From Psilocybe azurescens (Eukaryota; Basidiomycota; Agaricomycetes; Agaricales; Agrocybaceae), in NCBI GenBank assembly GCA_023853785.1, contig JAJIRX010000906.1, positions 62,001-126,000 of the forward strand: 64,000 nt of DNA, read 5' to 3'. A program made the position numbers and the translations under genes. The notes under the pieces were generated by a model that worked only from the letters and a program-made list of their open reading frames with translations, had not been told where the DNA came from and ran no database searches. Below are positions 35,088 to 47,102 of this stretch, piece after piece (within the stretch, counting starts at the first letter, position 1; each line of letters starts with the position of its first letter).

Positions 35088-36982
35088 ATGTTGAATACGC
35101 TGCTGGCGGCTCTAGCTTTCATTCTTTCAACATCTTCGACCGTATTGGTCTCTGCTGCCCCACGCTGTGGTCTTGTTGTACCGACACCCCCTTCACTATC
35201 GGCGCAGACCGGTTCTAATGGCAGTGGCAATAGCAGTGTTGGCGATGGTATGGATGTTGTAGCGACTGGGTGGTATCCAGGCTGGCTCGGGAGCGAACTG
35301 TCGCCGAGTCAGATATCCTGGACGAAGTACAGCGCGTTAACCTTCGCCTTTGCGTGAGTCTTATTGCCATCATACAGTGTGATGATCAGAGGTCCAACAG
35401 TAAAGTTGCATATGCAGCACGACCACCCCTGACCCTTCTATGATCGCTCTCGATGATGAAAGCGCGGCGTTGCTACCAACATTTGTCAACGAGGCTCACA
35501 ACAATGTAAGCCGGAGTTTCGAGTGTAATTTTACCACCTGGGAGCTTTGTTTCACGAAAATGTCCTGGCTAACACGTGGTTTCGTACTTATTTTTAGGGT
35601 GTAGACGCTCTTTGTCAATCGGCGGATGGACGGGATCAATATACTACTCAACCGCCGTGGGCAATGCTGCTAACCGAACAACATTCGTCAAAGCCGTTCT
35701 CGATATGGCCAACAAATACGCACTAGACGGTATCGATTTCGAGTGAGTGGCTGTTTAGTCTGGCTGCAAGTTGGCCCAGCCTGATCTCTGTTATAAACCC
35801 TAACCCAGCTGGGAGTATCCTTCGCATCAAGGGATCGGCTGCAACACGATCTCGGATGACGATTCTGCCAATTTCCTCTCTTTCCTCCAAGAACTCAGAC
35901 AGGATCCCGAAGGCGCGCAGCTAACGCTGACCGCTGCTGTAGGGTTGACCCCTTTGCTGGTCCTGGCGGCACGCCCTTGTCGAATGTCTCTGCCTTTGCT
36001 GATGTTTTGGATCATATTGGTCAGTGCGATTTCGATTTCGACGAGCATATTACGCAGTGCTTAACTTCGCGTTTGTTTATATAGCTATAATGAATTACGA
36101 TGTATGGGGGCGTGGTCTGCAGATGTAGGGCCTAATGCGCCTCTGAATGACTCGTGCGCCCCAGTTCAGGCAGGGTCAGCCACTTCCGCAGTCAAGGCAT
36201 GGACGGATGCGAACTTCCCAGTCTCCAAGGTAAGTTAACCACCACCCGATATGTTTCAATTATAATAACATCCTTAACTCCCCCTTCCTTTCGGTTATTG
36301 GATACTCATAGATTGTATTGGGCGTTGCGGCTTATGGTCACAGCTTCCACGTTGCCACCAGCGATGCCGTAGATGGCTCTGGGGCACTAAGTCTATATCC
36401 GCCTTTTGACAAATCCCAGCAACCGTTAGGAGATAGCGATGTCCCCGGAGCGCCTCCTAGTGAGAATACAACTTTTGATCGCAGTTGATGCTTCGTTTTT
36501 GACTTTAAGTCACTATCGACGATTTAACTAGGTGTTGATCAATGTGGGAACTCCGTCGGTGTTGGAGGCACATTCAATTTCAAGGGTATGGTCGCTGCAG
36601 GATTCTTGGACTCCAATGGAAATGCTGCGCCTGGAATTGACTATCGATTCGACAATTGCAGTCAAACTGTTAGTATTTTGGTCCATCCTTCTTAATTTCG
36701 CCGACGTTAACCCTTCCTTTCCCTCTGAAACCAGCCCTTCGTTTACAATTCAACTGAGCAAACCATGATTTCTTACGATGATAAGACAAGTTTCAGTGAG
36801 CTTGCTTTTAATTTGAGGTGTGACTTGAAGAAAAACCTGACGTTTCTCTAGTTGCCAAAGGCAACTTCATCGAAGATAACGGGCTTGCAGGTTTTGCAAT
36901 TTGGCATATCGCAGGAGACTCGAACGATATTCTTCTTGATTCGATCAGTGACGCCTTGAGTTTAGAACAAGTGTGTTCGTGA
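35088..36982 (+). CDS. GH18 chitinase, first tandem copy (three one-base breaks)
   Basis: Secreted endochitinase that cleaves beta-1,4-GlcNAc. The start MLNTLLAALAFILSTSSTVL (ATG 35088) is a signal peptide; ATG 35061 would add nine residues. Landmarks are GWYPGWLGSELSPSQISW, WTKYSALTFAFA, SIGGWTGSIYYST (the SxGG motif) and DGIDFDWEYP (DxxDxDxE with catalytic Glu, spliced across an intron). NYDVWGAWSADVG and GLAGFAIWHIAGD follow. Frames join only if one base is added at each of three homopolymers: T run 35611-35613, T run 35953-35955 and G run 36106-36110. Because all catalytic motifs are intact, these are probably sequence errors. The neighbouring copy at 37559 is intact and similar in layout, so the pair is a tandem duplication. 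Confidence 0.85.
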
Positions 36983-37422
36983 TCGCATGCTGCGATCATC
37001 ATAGTGTGACCGTCTAGAAACGATGTGGAATCCTGGTCGATATCCTCGTCGCAAATTTTTTTGATAGATTTTGTATATGTGAGTGCCACATTCGACTCCG
37101 AACGATCCCATTTCGTATAGTTATTTACTTCCCTTTTGTAGATGTTCAATGTGATTTTTTGTATTATATTTTAAAATATACTTCATTTTATGAGTACCAA
37201 TGATTCCTCGCCGTTACTGCCTTCGAAGTCGTCGCATTTCGTTACTCTACAGGGAAAATACTAAGTACCACTCATTCTTCTCGGCTTCATCTTTAAACAT
37301 TGTCATCACCCTACCTGTTAACTGATCGAATTCTCTAGATCCTAGAAGTGGCTGATGGACACACCGGGCTTTTGATGAAGCGAGAGCGATTCAACCTTTT
37401 CCCCTTCGTATTCCTCTGCTCC

Positions 37423-37430
37423 TATAAAAG
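37423..37430 (+). promoter_or_regulatory. TATA box of the second chitinase
   Basis: TATAAAAG within CTCCTATAAAAGCCAG, about 130 bp upstream of ATG 37559. Confidence 0.45.
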
Positions 37431-37558
37431 CCAGCAGTACAATAAATCTGCCCTTCCACATTCCGTTTCATTTTGTTCGCCCAACAGATTTTATCCCTTC
37501 GATTTCGAGGCTGGTCCACCTCATCTATTCCTTCACGAAAAATCTCATTTTCCAGTCA

Positions 37559-39339
37559 ATGCTGACCAAGAATCTATTTTTATACCTTATCACCTCGATT
37601 CTGCCTTTTGTCTCAGCCTTGCCACCTCCTCAAGCTCCCCATGATGAACCACTTCTTCCACGCGGATTCAAGCATTCTCCTGTCTCCTTACACTATCCTG
37701 GATTATCTACGAACGATGGCTCAACGACATCCCCTAGTCAGGCCAAGAACGACACTGTCATAGCTGCTTGGTACCCTGGCTGGCTGGCTTCGACTTATCC
37801 ACCGGACAAGCTTTCATGGTCAAAATACAATATTATGACCTTTTCTTTCGCGTACGTTATTTTTTTTCTTTTATTTATTGCTCACGCTGACATCCTTAGA
37901 AGTGTGCCAACGTCAGATCCTGCCAATCTTAGTATTGACAGCAAGACCGAAACGGTTCTTCCGGAATTTGTCTCGCAGGCGAAGAAGAACGTTGGTCGCT
38001 TCAAATCTCTCCTGTTGATACTCATGTCTGATTTGTGTCATTCTCTCCCAAAAGGGCGTCAAGGCACTTCTGTCGATTGGCGGCTGGGCGGGCTCCCAGC
38101 ATTTCTCAACGATCATGTCTACACCTGAAAATCGCACAACATTTGTGAAGACTGTTCTCGATACTGTTTCGAAGTATAATCTGGATGGGATCGACTTTGA
38201 GTGAGCATTCTAGTTGTTTTCTCGTGTTCTCATCGTTTACTAAGACCGCTCATGTAGCTGGGAGTACCCCGGAAAGAAAGGCGATTTGTCTAATACCGTT
38301 TCACCCGACGATTCAGACAATTTCCTCCTGTTTCTTCAAGAACTAAGAAAGGACCCCGCCGGTGCCAACCTCGTCTTGTCTGCTGCTGTTGGCATGACTC
38401 CTTTCGTTGGAACTGATGGTGAACCAAAATCCGATGTCTCAGCTTTCGCAGACGTTTTCGATTTCATAGGTATGTTCACGTCTGTCATTCAACATGCTGT
38501 CCTTCACAAGAATCACTAAAATTATTAGCGATCATGGCCTATGATATCTGGGGAGCTTGGTCTCCTAACGTTGGCCCCAACGCTCCTTTGTATGACCGGT
38601 GTTCCTCACATGCTGCTGGCTCCGCAGAGACTGCTATTGAAGCATGGACTTCTGCTAAATTCCCTACCGATCAGGCATGTCATGAGTTCTGTCAGGTCAA
38701 AAGCATATTAAATATAACGTCTTAAATTAGATCGTTCTTGGTCTGGCTTCGTATGGTCGCGGCTATACAGTGGAACCAAGTGAAGCAGACAAGATTGGCA
38801 ACTTCCCTAGTTTCGAGACATCTTCCATGCCTGCAGGCGATGAAGACAGTAGTACCACTGGTAAGCTTTATTCACGGTCTTATTTCTTCATACCTTATGT
38901 GCTTATTCCTATAACAACTTTTAGCTTCCTCTACCAATTCAGGGCTTTTCAACTTCCAAGGGTTGGTCAAGAACGGTTACTTAAAGGATGATGGCAAGCC
39001 GGCTTCGGATGTCAAGTATAAATTTGATGATTGTAGCCAAACTGTAAGTACATTTATCCGCAGAGCCTCAGACCTTTTACTTACAATAATTCATATAGCC
39101 GTATCTATACAAAGAAAGCTCACGTGTGATGGTCTCGTTTGACGATGCCACTAGTTTTGGTGTGTAGATTTTTATCCGTTCGAATGTTGCCTAATAATAC
39201 TGCGCATTCAGCTTCGAAAACTCGATACGTCAAAGATCATGGGTTAGGCGGTGTTGCGTTATGGCATGGTGTTGGAGACTATAACGACATTCTCCTAGAC
39301 TCGGTACATTCAGCGATGGCATCCTCCAAAACTTGGTGA
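37559..39339 (+). CDS. GH18 chitinase, second tandem copy, intact
   Basis: Secreted chitinase. The signal peptide is MLTKNLFLYLITSILPFVSA. A linker leads to AAWYPGWLASTYPPDKLSW, KALLSIGGWAGSQHFSTIMS and DGIDFDWEYPGKKG with the DxxDxDxE active site. AFADVFDFIAIMAYDIWGAW provides the substrate-distorting Tyr region, and GGVALWHGVGDYNDILLDSV ends the barrel. About nine exons splice in frame to the stop at 39337-39339. No carbohydrate-binding module is attached. The gene resembles group A/class V fungal chitinases of basidiomycetes and lies 576 bp after the first copy in the same direction. Confidence 0.92.
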
Positions 39340-40364
39340 TAACTTCTCTTTCCTCTTTGTAATAGAACATTGTATTCCCAATTTTAATTTGTTTATCTAC
39401 GACTCTTTGCAGCGATCACATCGCTCCCTTGAACATGAGTCGCGTTCCGACACTGCACTGGTTATCAATAATAGCTATCGATGACCATCCAAACATGCAG
39501 CAGTGCCGACGATAATGCTGATATCAATATTTGCGCAATTTTTAGATACGACTATGAGCGCTACTCGATGAAATACGCTTGTTTGTCATACGTGATCTAG
39601 AGAGTGCGAGCAACTGGCCATGGTGATTCATCAGTGTGCTGTTCTGTGTCACTCACTTTTCCTATGCTCCAAGTCGTACACAGCGAATGATGAATGTAGA
39701 TGACAATAGATGACAATCTGCTCAAGATGTTTGCACAAACCATGGTAATACAGCCGGCGCCGAGCGCTCCGAAATGCACGCCCATTTGTAACCGTCATCA
39801 TTAGCTCTCCACCATTGCAGCTTCTTAAAAGGCCGATACTAATGCACAGAAGCCCTAGAACGTCATCGATGAAGCAGTGCGCGAGACATCCACATGGCAA
39901 GCGGCCCAGAGATTTTGCTGCGGAAGGTCATAAACCTCCTCTACCTTACGAACATGAGTGCTCGTGCGGCGAAAAGAAATCAACAGTGGCCTCTAGTTAC
40001 CGTCATTTCCGTCATTAATCTATTTTTATTCACACCAGACGGCAAATCACAGCAAAATGGCGCTGCATGATCAATGGAATCCATGATCTTGACATCTTGT
40101 TGCTATCTTTTTGCACAGTAATGATGGGCTTAAAGGCCGGTCCTTTCTATAAAGACAGATAGTGGGCTTTCACCAAGCACTTTCGGGCAAGTTTCTCCTA
40201 GCGGTTCGTCTAGCACTATTGATTTAGCGCGTTCTAATTTGTGCTGGTCACTTTCTTGTGAGTGTTTAAATATAACACTGCAATCTTTTCTCTAGTCTAT
40301 TGACTAAAACTTCGCGTCCACAAGCCAGTACTGTATTACCTCCTAAAACCTATAATCGACGAGG
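39340..40364. other. Intergenic, no gene recognised
   Basis: 3' flank of the chitinase and promoter of the small secreted protein. A TATA-like CTATAAAGACAG occurs at about 40147. Confidence 0.45.
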
Positions 40365-40879
40365 ATGAAGGCTAATCCCATGATATTGTCGTTGTGTTTG
40401 ATGTTCTCCCACTGTGCGTCGGCCATTCCGTTGCCGGACAACATCGACTACGAGAAACCCTCCGCCCTACTACCCAGAACGTCCATATATTCGACAGCAT
40501 CCTTTGAGCGCGACCACATAAACCCCACATTATCTTCCAATAGACGCGGTCGTATGCATGGGTGCGTGGCTCTGAGTAACGATGACAGCCCTCCTATGAC
40601 AACCGACACTGTCCATAGATATGACGTATATCACCTCCGCGATCTAGAAGATCCCGTATTTGTATCGGCTTTCCAGTATCCGGCCAATGTTGAAGCAACA
40701 ATAGAAGAGACTGTATCTTTTGATGATTCCACCGCAGGAGAGTTAACAGACTCTTTGAATCGCATTAGAGCATCGACGGACACGTAAGTCCGCACTTCAC
40801 ACTGTTCGATGTTGTGGTTGATGATATTGGATTGTATAGCACTACCTGGGACATCATGGCACTGGCAGAGAAGCAATGA
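40365..40879 (+). CDS. Small secreted protein, unknown
   Basis: The signal peptide MKANPMILSLCLMFSHCASA is followed by a polar, cysteine-poor mature part of about 130 residues. The first exon ends at 40783 in a good GTAAGT donor; the acceptor at 40839 adds TTTWDIMALAEKQ and a stop at 40877-40879. Without splicing the frame stops right after the donor, so the intron is likely real. A putative recognition motif NRRGR (residues about 63-67) could be a basic cleavage site. No family was recognised; effector, wall or peptide-precursor roles are all open. Confidence 0.6.
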
Positions 40880-41357
40880 GAAAAACGGTGCTTTAGGTTC
40901 GTTTTTCACGACTCAGGTGAAATCCCTTTACAAACGTTAACCCGGGCATGCTTAGAATAGACCTAAATCGATAGAACCTCTTGCAGGAATCAAAGTAGGG
41001 TTAAATTATGGCCTTCGAAACCTAGTACATATTATGTAGCGTATACAGCATGTAATGATTAATTACTCTTGATACGGTAATGCCCTCGGATGAAAAGAAA
41101 ATGATTGACGACAACATGAGTAAGAGAGCGCAGCTTGCTGCTGCTTTCGTCGGCATTAACATTACTGCCCTGAGGAAAGTTAAATAGGGCCCAGGAACCA
41201 ATCACAATCGACGAGAGAACATCTGTCTTCCTGAATGTTGCGTATTCAAGCTTCATGTAGTACGGAATACAATTTTATAGAAAGGTTAGATAGGAAAAGA
41301 ATAAGACACCCCCGAAGAGGAAGGAAGAGGAAATGAATAATCTCAAAACCTCTAAGT
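40880..41357. other. Intergenic, no gene recognised
   Basis: Convergent 3' ends: the small secreted protein on the plus strand and MFS copy C on the minus strand. Nothing else was seen. Confidence 0.5.
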
Positions 41358-43791
41358 CTAATGAGCAAACCGGAAATCGAGCCGCCTGTTGCCAATATCT
41401 TTCGTGGTAGAGAGATATTCACTCTTTTGCTGTCAATGGGTCAATGTCAGACATAACCGTACATGTCAGAAGGAGATGTCAGCCACTGACCTCGCTCGTC
41501 ATCGCATCCCAAATTTTAGCTCTTGTGTTGTTGCGCCACTTGTAATATAGCTTCGTTCCAGGGTACAGAATGCATATGTTGAACACGCAGATACCAATGA
41601 GGTAGCTGTTTCCTCGACGGTCTGAAAATAGACATGTTCAACGGAATTTCAAGTTTGAAGTTAAAAACTCACAGAGAGGAGCATCGTCCTGGCGATATAT
41701 GTTGGAGGAGATGACAGAAGATGCTTGTACAAACCTAGATCTCAGTCAGTATGATCCCTTATTAACAATACTCCTCGCGTACATATTGTACATCGAAGCG
41801 CTAACGGTACGAGACGCGACAGCGCCAGCGTTTCGAGAGCACCACCCAACTTGAATAGGATGTGTATAGGGATACATGAGAAGGCCAGTAGATATACCCT
41901 GGACCAGATATTAATACCACATATGTCTGCACAATTTCGATAACGCACATAGAATTTCCATGGGTTTGTGTGAGCAGGGAGTGTACGCAAGGCAATCAAA
42001 AAAGGAAGCGCCCATACATCCTCGGATATGGATACCCATGCACGATCGTTGACATTCTCGGATATGAGGGTTATTCCCGCCATGGTGATCATCGACCCTA
42101 GTTGAGAAGGAATGGTAAGTAAGTTTGTGTGAATGGTGCTGAAGCCAAGGTTTCGGAAAGAGAGGGTTAGGTATGTGGAAGGCGGAGAGGTTGGTATGCC
42201 GAAGAGAAGACCTCTATAGATTTATATGAACAAAGAGCTACGGAGTAGTGATCGACTGACACGTACATGATGTACAATGGCCACATGTCATAATCACACA
42301 TAGCCTGCCAAAGTCTTCTGATAGATAAGGCTTCGCGATTGTGCATGTCTCCCTATGCGATATCAATGTGAATAAAATGGAGTGTAGAGGGCTGAGCACG
42401 GACCTTTGTAGGGTCGTCTCTAAGAATACGCGAAGTGGCAATATACTCCTCTTTTTCTGTAAACCATCCTTGGGGCCTGAACCATGACTTGGTCTGAGAG
42501 GGTGAAGGAGGCATTTTAAAGAATGTAGCAATGCCGATGGAGAGGGTAATCAATCCTCTGCAAGAAAATAAGAAAATTGGCAAGCCTGTTCTTTAAAAAG
42601 AGAGTAAGAATTACGCACTCGACCAAAAATAGCCATCTAAGCGAATAAATGTATTAGTACGCAAGGAAATGTCATGAGGATTGCCGATAGAATGAGACGC
42701 ACCTCCACCCAGCCTTTCCTTGAATACCTCGCATCCGAAGAACACCTACAGCCAGAAAACTACCGAATATACTGCAAATATTGGACGAAATCCAGAAAAG
42801 AGCCAATCGAAAGGGCAGCTCGTGTTTGGTGTAGAAGTCTGCAAGATCGTCAGGCGGAGTTCAGAAACTGAGATATATAGACTTGCAGGAAAGGTAAAGA
42901 ATCAGATCTGGAATGAAGCCGCCTTGGATAAATCTGGTAAACCAAACAATGGGTCAGAGGTGGAATCTAATTACATACAGTACACACCCTAGAATGGCAC
43001 GGCAGAACAGGAAGCTCGATCTCCCGGTGAGCCAGAATTGACTCAATGTCAAAACTGACCAAGCACACATCTGCATTGGAATCCAGCGATCAGGACCAAG
43101 CTAGAACAAATCAGTTAGCTGTGAAGTGTGAATATAACATGTACTTACACGTTTGGACACCAACTGAGAAGGTAGCTCTGCCGAGAGGAAGGCCAGTCGG
43201 AAAACGCTGTTACCCAAATTGAAGTCTACATTGATCAACATAAGCACTTTTCTATTCACTTAAATCATAATTGAATATCTACCATTTGTAGTCAGATTCA
43301 AATCTTTCAGAAAGTTATCGGAGTTCGCTTGGCTCAAGTTGTTTCTGTCGAGGTTCAAGGCCGAGAAGCTGATTGCCGCCCATAACATGACTTTCCAATC
43401 TATCTTCCGAAGTAAAGTCTAGTACAAGACGACCTTTTAGAGTATTTGATGCGGAAATTTATCAGAAAATACTCACCCGCTCCTCTCGAACAGTCCAGCG
43501 AGCCTTGACGTCAAAGCGATGAATATTCTCATACTCGGGCTTAGGCCAGTAATGAGGAGCCAGATGCGGGTCATCATAGACAGACCGGCGAGTGGCGATA
43601 GCGTCCAAGTTACGAGGCACGTACAGATGTCGGCGAAAGAGGTAGTTGTACAGCTTGAATGGCTCAGGCTCAGCGTCCACCAAGTCGTCGACGACAGCGG
43701 ATGCAGTATCGCTCTCCAAGGAATGCTTGGGATCAAATCCGTTAGAATCAGAGTCTGGTGATTTCTCGCGCTTGGGAGGGACGACCGGCAT
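41358..43791 (-). CDS. MFS transporter, ACS family, copy C (intact, inverted)
   Basis: Third paralog, closest to copy B in protein, intron positions and promoter. The start [16 protein letters not shown] (ATG 43791) aligns with copy B. Landmarks are [53 protein letters not shown] (intact here), [14 protein letters not shown] and the C-terminus RRLDFRFAH before the stop at 41358-41360. It keeps the intron before FIQGG that copy A lacks. All introns join in frame, so this is the best candidate for a working member of the B/C pair. It is predicted to have 12 membrane helices; the substrate is unknown (organic anion or vitamin by family). Confidence 0.88.
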
Positions 43792-44059
43792 GGTTGCAGA
43801 AATTGCTGGAGGGTATTGTCTCCCTTTCTGTGCTTGTTTACTCAAACGCCTCGCCGATTATAAGCGATTTAAATACATGACAGGATGAGAAAGGCTCCTT
43901 TCCAGTTGCGAGAACCACGCTATTTCATGGTGTTTTCGCACCGAACCGTTCAAAAATAACATTTCAGAAGTCAGGTTCCTCATGTTCTGTCGATACAGGC
44001 ACCATAGCACAGGTATTGTCGCCTAGATTAGGGGATAATGGAGAATGATGCAGTCAATG

Positions 44060-44095
44060 CAGAGAATGGCGCAAGATTTCTGACGGCGTAAGATC
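44060..44095 (-). promoter_or_regulatory. Conserved promoter block, copy C
   Basis: Reverse complement of the block at 9998-10033: GATCTTACGCCGT, then AATCTTGCGCCATTCTCTG. It lies about 270 bp upstream of MFS copy C, in the divergent region shared with Swc5. Confidence 0.5.
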
Positions 44096-44668
44096 GCAGA
44101 AGTGATCAATTCGCCGTCACCAGTTCAGTCACCAGTGTTCCAGATGCAGACATCTTATACGAGAGATAAAGTTTTTGAATTTATCACAGCGATTTAGAGG
44201 TTTCGAAAGCGACGTTCGAGAGCGTTGCAGAGAGGATGTATAAGAGAGTGAGAAAACGGCTGGCTAATCCGAGGTTCAAATTTCAACGGAGCGTTCGGCA
44301 GCCCGGCAAGGTCACAATATTTCCACGAAACGTGATTGTCCCTGAAGCCAATGAAGCGTAAGCTGAACTTCCTTTCTTGGGTCTAAAACTCCACAGTAGC
44401 GTGGTGCTGTTTTTAGCATTATTTTTGACCACTAAGAGAGGAATTTGACCGTGACCGGTGACCTCCTTATTCACTGGCAGTATTCCACTTTTGATTCGAT
44501 GAATCACAAGGACTTTGTACATTCAGCTTCCAAAATTATGGAAATTTGATTGAAGCGGACGTTACGATACTTGCCCCTATCTTTATTCTTTCAATGATTC
44601 AAGCTCAGCCCAAGGTCAGCCAATCTCAGTAAACTCAGCACTCAAAGTCACGTCAGTTCCAAACCTCC

Positions 44669-45671
44669 ATGACCCCAAAACTCGACCACTTCAAGAACTC
44701 AGATTCTGAAGACGATGATGATTACGTTCCTCCAGAAAAACCAGGTCTGCTATTTTGAGTCCAATCCTACGTAACATTCTGCTGAAATGCGTTGCTAGAC
44801 TCGGATTCCGAACAATCTGACATGGGCGGTGACAACGAGATCACCCATGCTGTTCCCGAGAAAGTTGACGAGGATGCAAAGAAGAGGTTTATTCTCTTTT
44901 AAATATTCGGCTATAGCTCTGAAGTACAATACGTAGAGAACGGGAGGCTTTGTGGTCAAGTTTCCAAGCCTCAGTGGCAGGACCTTCAACGGCTCGAAGT
45001 GCAGATTTACCGATGCAGAAAATGGTGAAGATAGAGCAAAAATTTCTATTCGCTGGTAATGAGGTCGTGTGAGTATCCTTATTCTCTCTTTGAAGTCACT
45101 GAATATCGTTCGTTCTTGCCCAGTGAAGTCGTCGAAGTGCCTGAAGACTCCGCTGAAGCAAAAAATGGCCATTATGGAAGGGGACTACCGGAGAAGTTCC
45201 ATATGTTGCTGTTGAATCCGACGACCTCGTATCATCATCGTTACATTCGACATCCCCCAGGACAATACCAATGGCGAACCCAGATGTGAATGATATTATG
45301 ACGTCGGTCGGGGGCACAGATATGCCGTCGAATTCCACTGAAACTATCGCTCCGACAGCTTCTCCCAGCACCTCATCCATAATAGACAAATCTGCACCTA
45401 GAAGGCCAGGTCCACGGAAGTCCAGAACGTCGTTAGCACCCCTTCCAGGTCCTTCAAAAGCTAAAAAGATAACTACTTTGGATAAGTCTGCCATGGATTG
45501 GAAGAATCATATACGCACTGCAGGAGAAGTCGGTATCTCGATTCAGGATGAGTTGGAAGCTAATCGAAGGACAGGGGGTATCTCGAGAAAGTAGACTTTC
45601 TCAAGCGAGTAGAGGAACGCAAAGAGGAAACGTTGGAATCATTGAAAAGTAATAAACGTCGCAAGCTTTAG
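44669..45671 (+). CDS. SWC5: Swc5/Cfdp1 (BCNT) subunit of the SWR1 chromatin remodeler
   Basis: A nuclear subunit needed for H2A.Z exchange by SWR1. The acidic N-terminus MTPKLDHFKNSDSEDDDDYV is followed by REALWSSFQASV and KFLFAGNEVVSEVVEVPEDS. A BCNT-C domain ends the protein: ITTLDKSAMDWKNHIRTAGE, then GYLEKVDFLKRVEERKEETL and basic NKRRKL, with the stop at 45669-45671. The BCNT-C spacing (TTLxKSxxDW, GYLxKxxFLxRVxxR) is diagnostic. Two one-base gaps must be bridged: the A run 45160-45165 (AKKWPLWKG resumes) and the G run 45574-45578 (TGGYLEK resumes). Both sit in homopolymers in a conserved gene, hence likely errors. It is transcribed away from MFS copy C. Confidence 0.85.
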
Positions 45672-45918
45672 GTATGTTTGACTCTGATCGAAATTGGGTG
45701 TACAATTGCTAATGCGTTTGCAGGATCAGACGCATCCTTAATCTAATCATCTCTAGATACAGAAATATGCATTATGGGCTCCCATTGGAAGTACGTTCAA
45801 TTAGGTGAATTCAAAAGCCATATAACACCATGTTCCCCGTTGATTCTTGTATACTGCAATGAAATGCTACTCCTTCCTACGATTTAGTCTCTCCATCTCA
45901 AGCCTTCTCCGCCTTCAG

Positions 45919-46795
45919 TCAGATTGCTTTGTTGGCTTCGAAGTAATCTCGGAAAGTGCGCTTTCCCACAATCGCTTCCACACTGTTGGGACTTTGATCT
46001 TTTCTACCTGACACACTCCGACACATCGTTGTAGGCCAACAAGGCTTCATACTTTTGGATCTCTTCCAAACGACAGCATCAAGACCCTCATATTCTCTTC
46101 TGTGATGTGTCTGTGGGCTATCTTTCGGCCTGGTACTTCATTCAAGGAAGCTATTTCCTGTCAAATCCGCTTCAGTGTCGTTGCTTATCCAATTTCTTGC
46201 TTCATCATGGTGTAGGATTGTGGCCCTACCATCAAGTAATCTGGATTTTCTCTGCAACCAGCGCATTATATGCCGCTTCGGCGACGTCTTCTATTGAGAT
46301 TGACGCTGACCTGTTATCTTGGGCTGATAAAAGATTTCGTCTTTATTACGAACGGAGTGCACAACGTACCTGCGAAGTTTTCTATGGTCAGCGGGTCGGT
46401 CAAATCCATTATTCCTAACTTCCCGTCACGTCTCAACGAATAAACAATGCATGTCCAATCGCACTGGAGGACTACATAATCGACGTCGGGGTCGATGAGA
46501 TACTGATACTCATGAATATGACACGACACCGGACCATCGATCCTCATCTACCGAGCCTGCATCGCACATGAAGAATCTCTTGACGCCCTTCGTAATCGCG
46601 CGGTCGACGCATGGCTTCACGATCGGTAGGACATCAACAACTCCTGAACAACTCTGTAGATTTTGTCGATGTGCGCGTCGGCGTTGAAGGGATTCTCGGA
46701 GGTTTTTTCATCGAGCCAGTCGAATTTGACTGCTTTGAAAGGCTGAGCTGGGGGCAACCAGGATATCGTAGTTAGCCAACTGGAAGAGTTAGGGA
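45919..46795 (-). pseudogene. Relic of an NmrA-like NAD(P)-binding protein
   Basis: Read leftward the pieces are in the family's order: AVKFDWLDEKTSENPFNADA, HIDKIYRVVQEL, then VKPCVDRAITKGVKRFFMC, IDGPVSCHIHEY, DVDYVVLQCDW, NFAGTLCTPFVI, SIEDVAEAAYNALVAEK, DYLMVGPQSYT and GKRTFRDYFEANKAI with the stop at 45919-45921. These match basidiomycete NmrA/agroclavine-dehydrogenase-like proteins of about 280-300 residues. Several frame changes, an extra stop and a missing N-terminal GGTGxTG mark decay. The start lies beyond about 46790 and was not found. Confidence 0.6.
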
Positions 46796-47102
46796 GCTGT
46801 GTCTTGATTGGTTTGTCATCCTATCAATAAAGTATTGCTAGCGCCAACTACTAAAAGGCTGGAACTTGTTGTTCAAGTCAAACCCAAGTTGCCATGACAA
46901 AGCTTTATTTTGTGAATAGGCTCCTGGCTTCCATTCTCTCCAAAGCCATCTATTCTCGGAATGGAAGGCAATTACAAGCAAGGTACAGCAAGGTACTATT
47001 TCGATTAGAGGCATGTGGTAGCAAGCGGTTACAAGTTATCCGATTTTATATGAACTGGTAGCCTGGCTCCATTCCCAACCCACTTCTCTCAAAAATTTAG
47101 CA

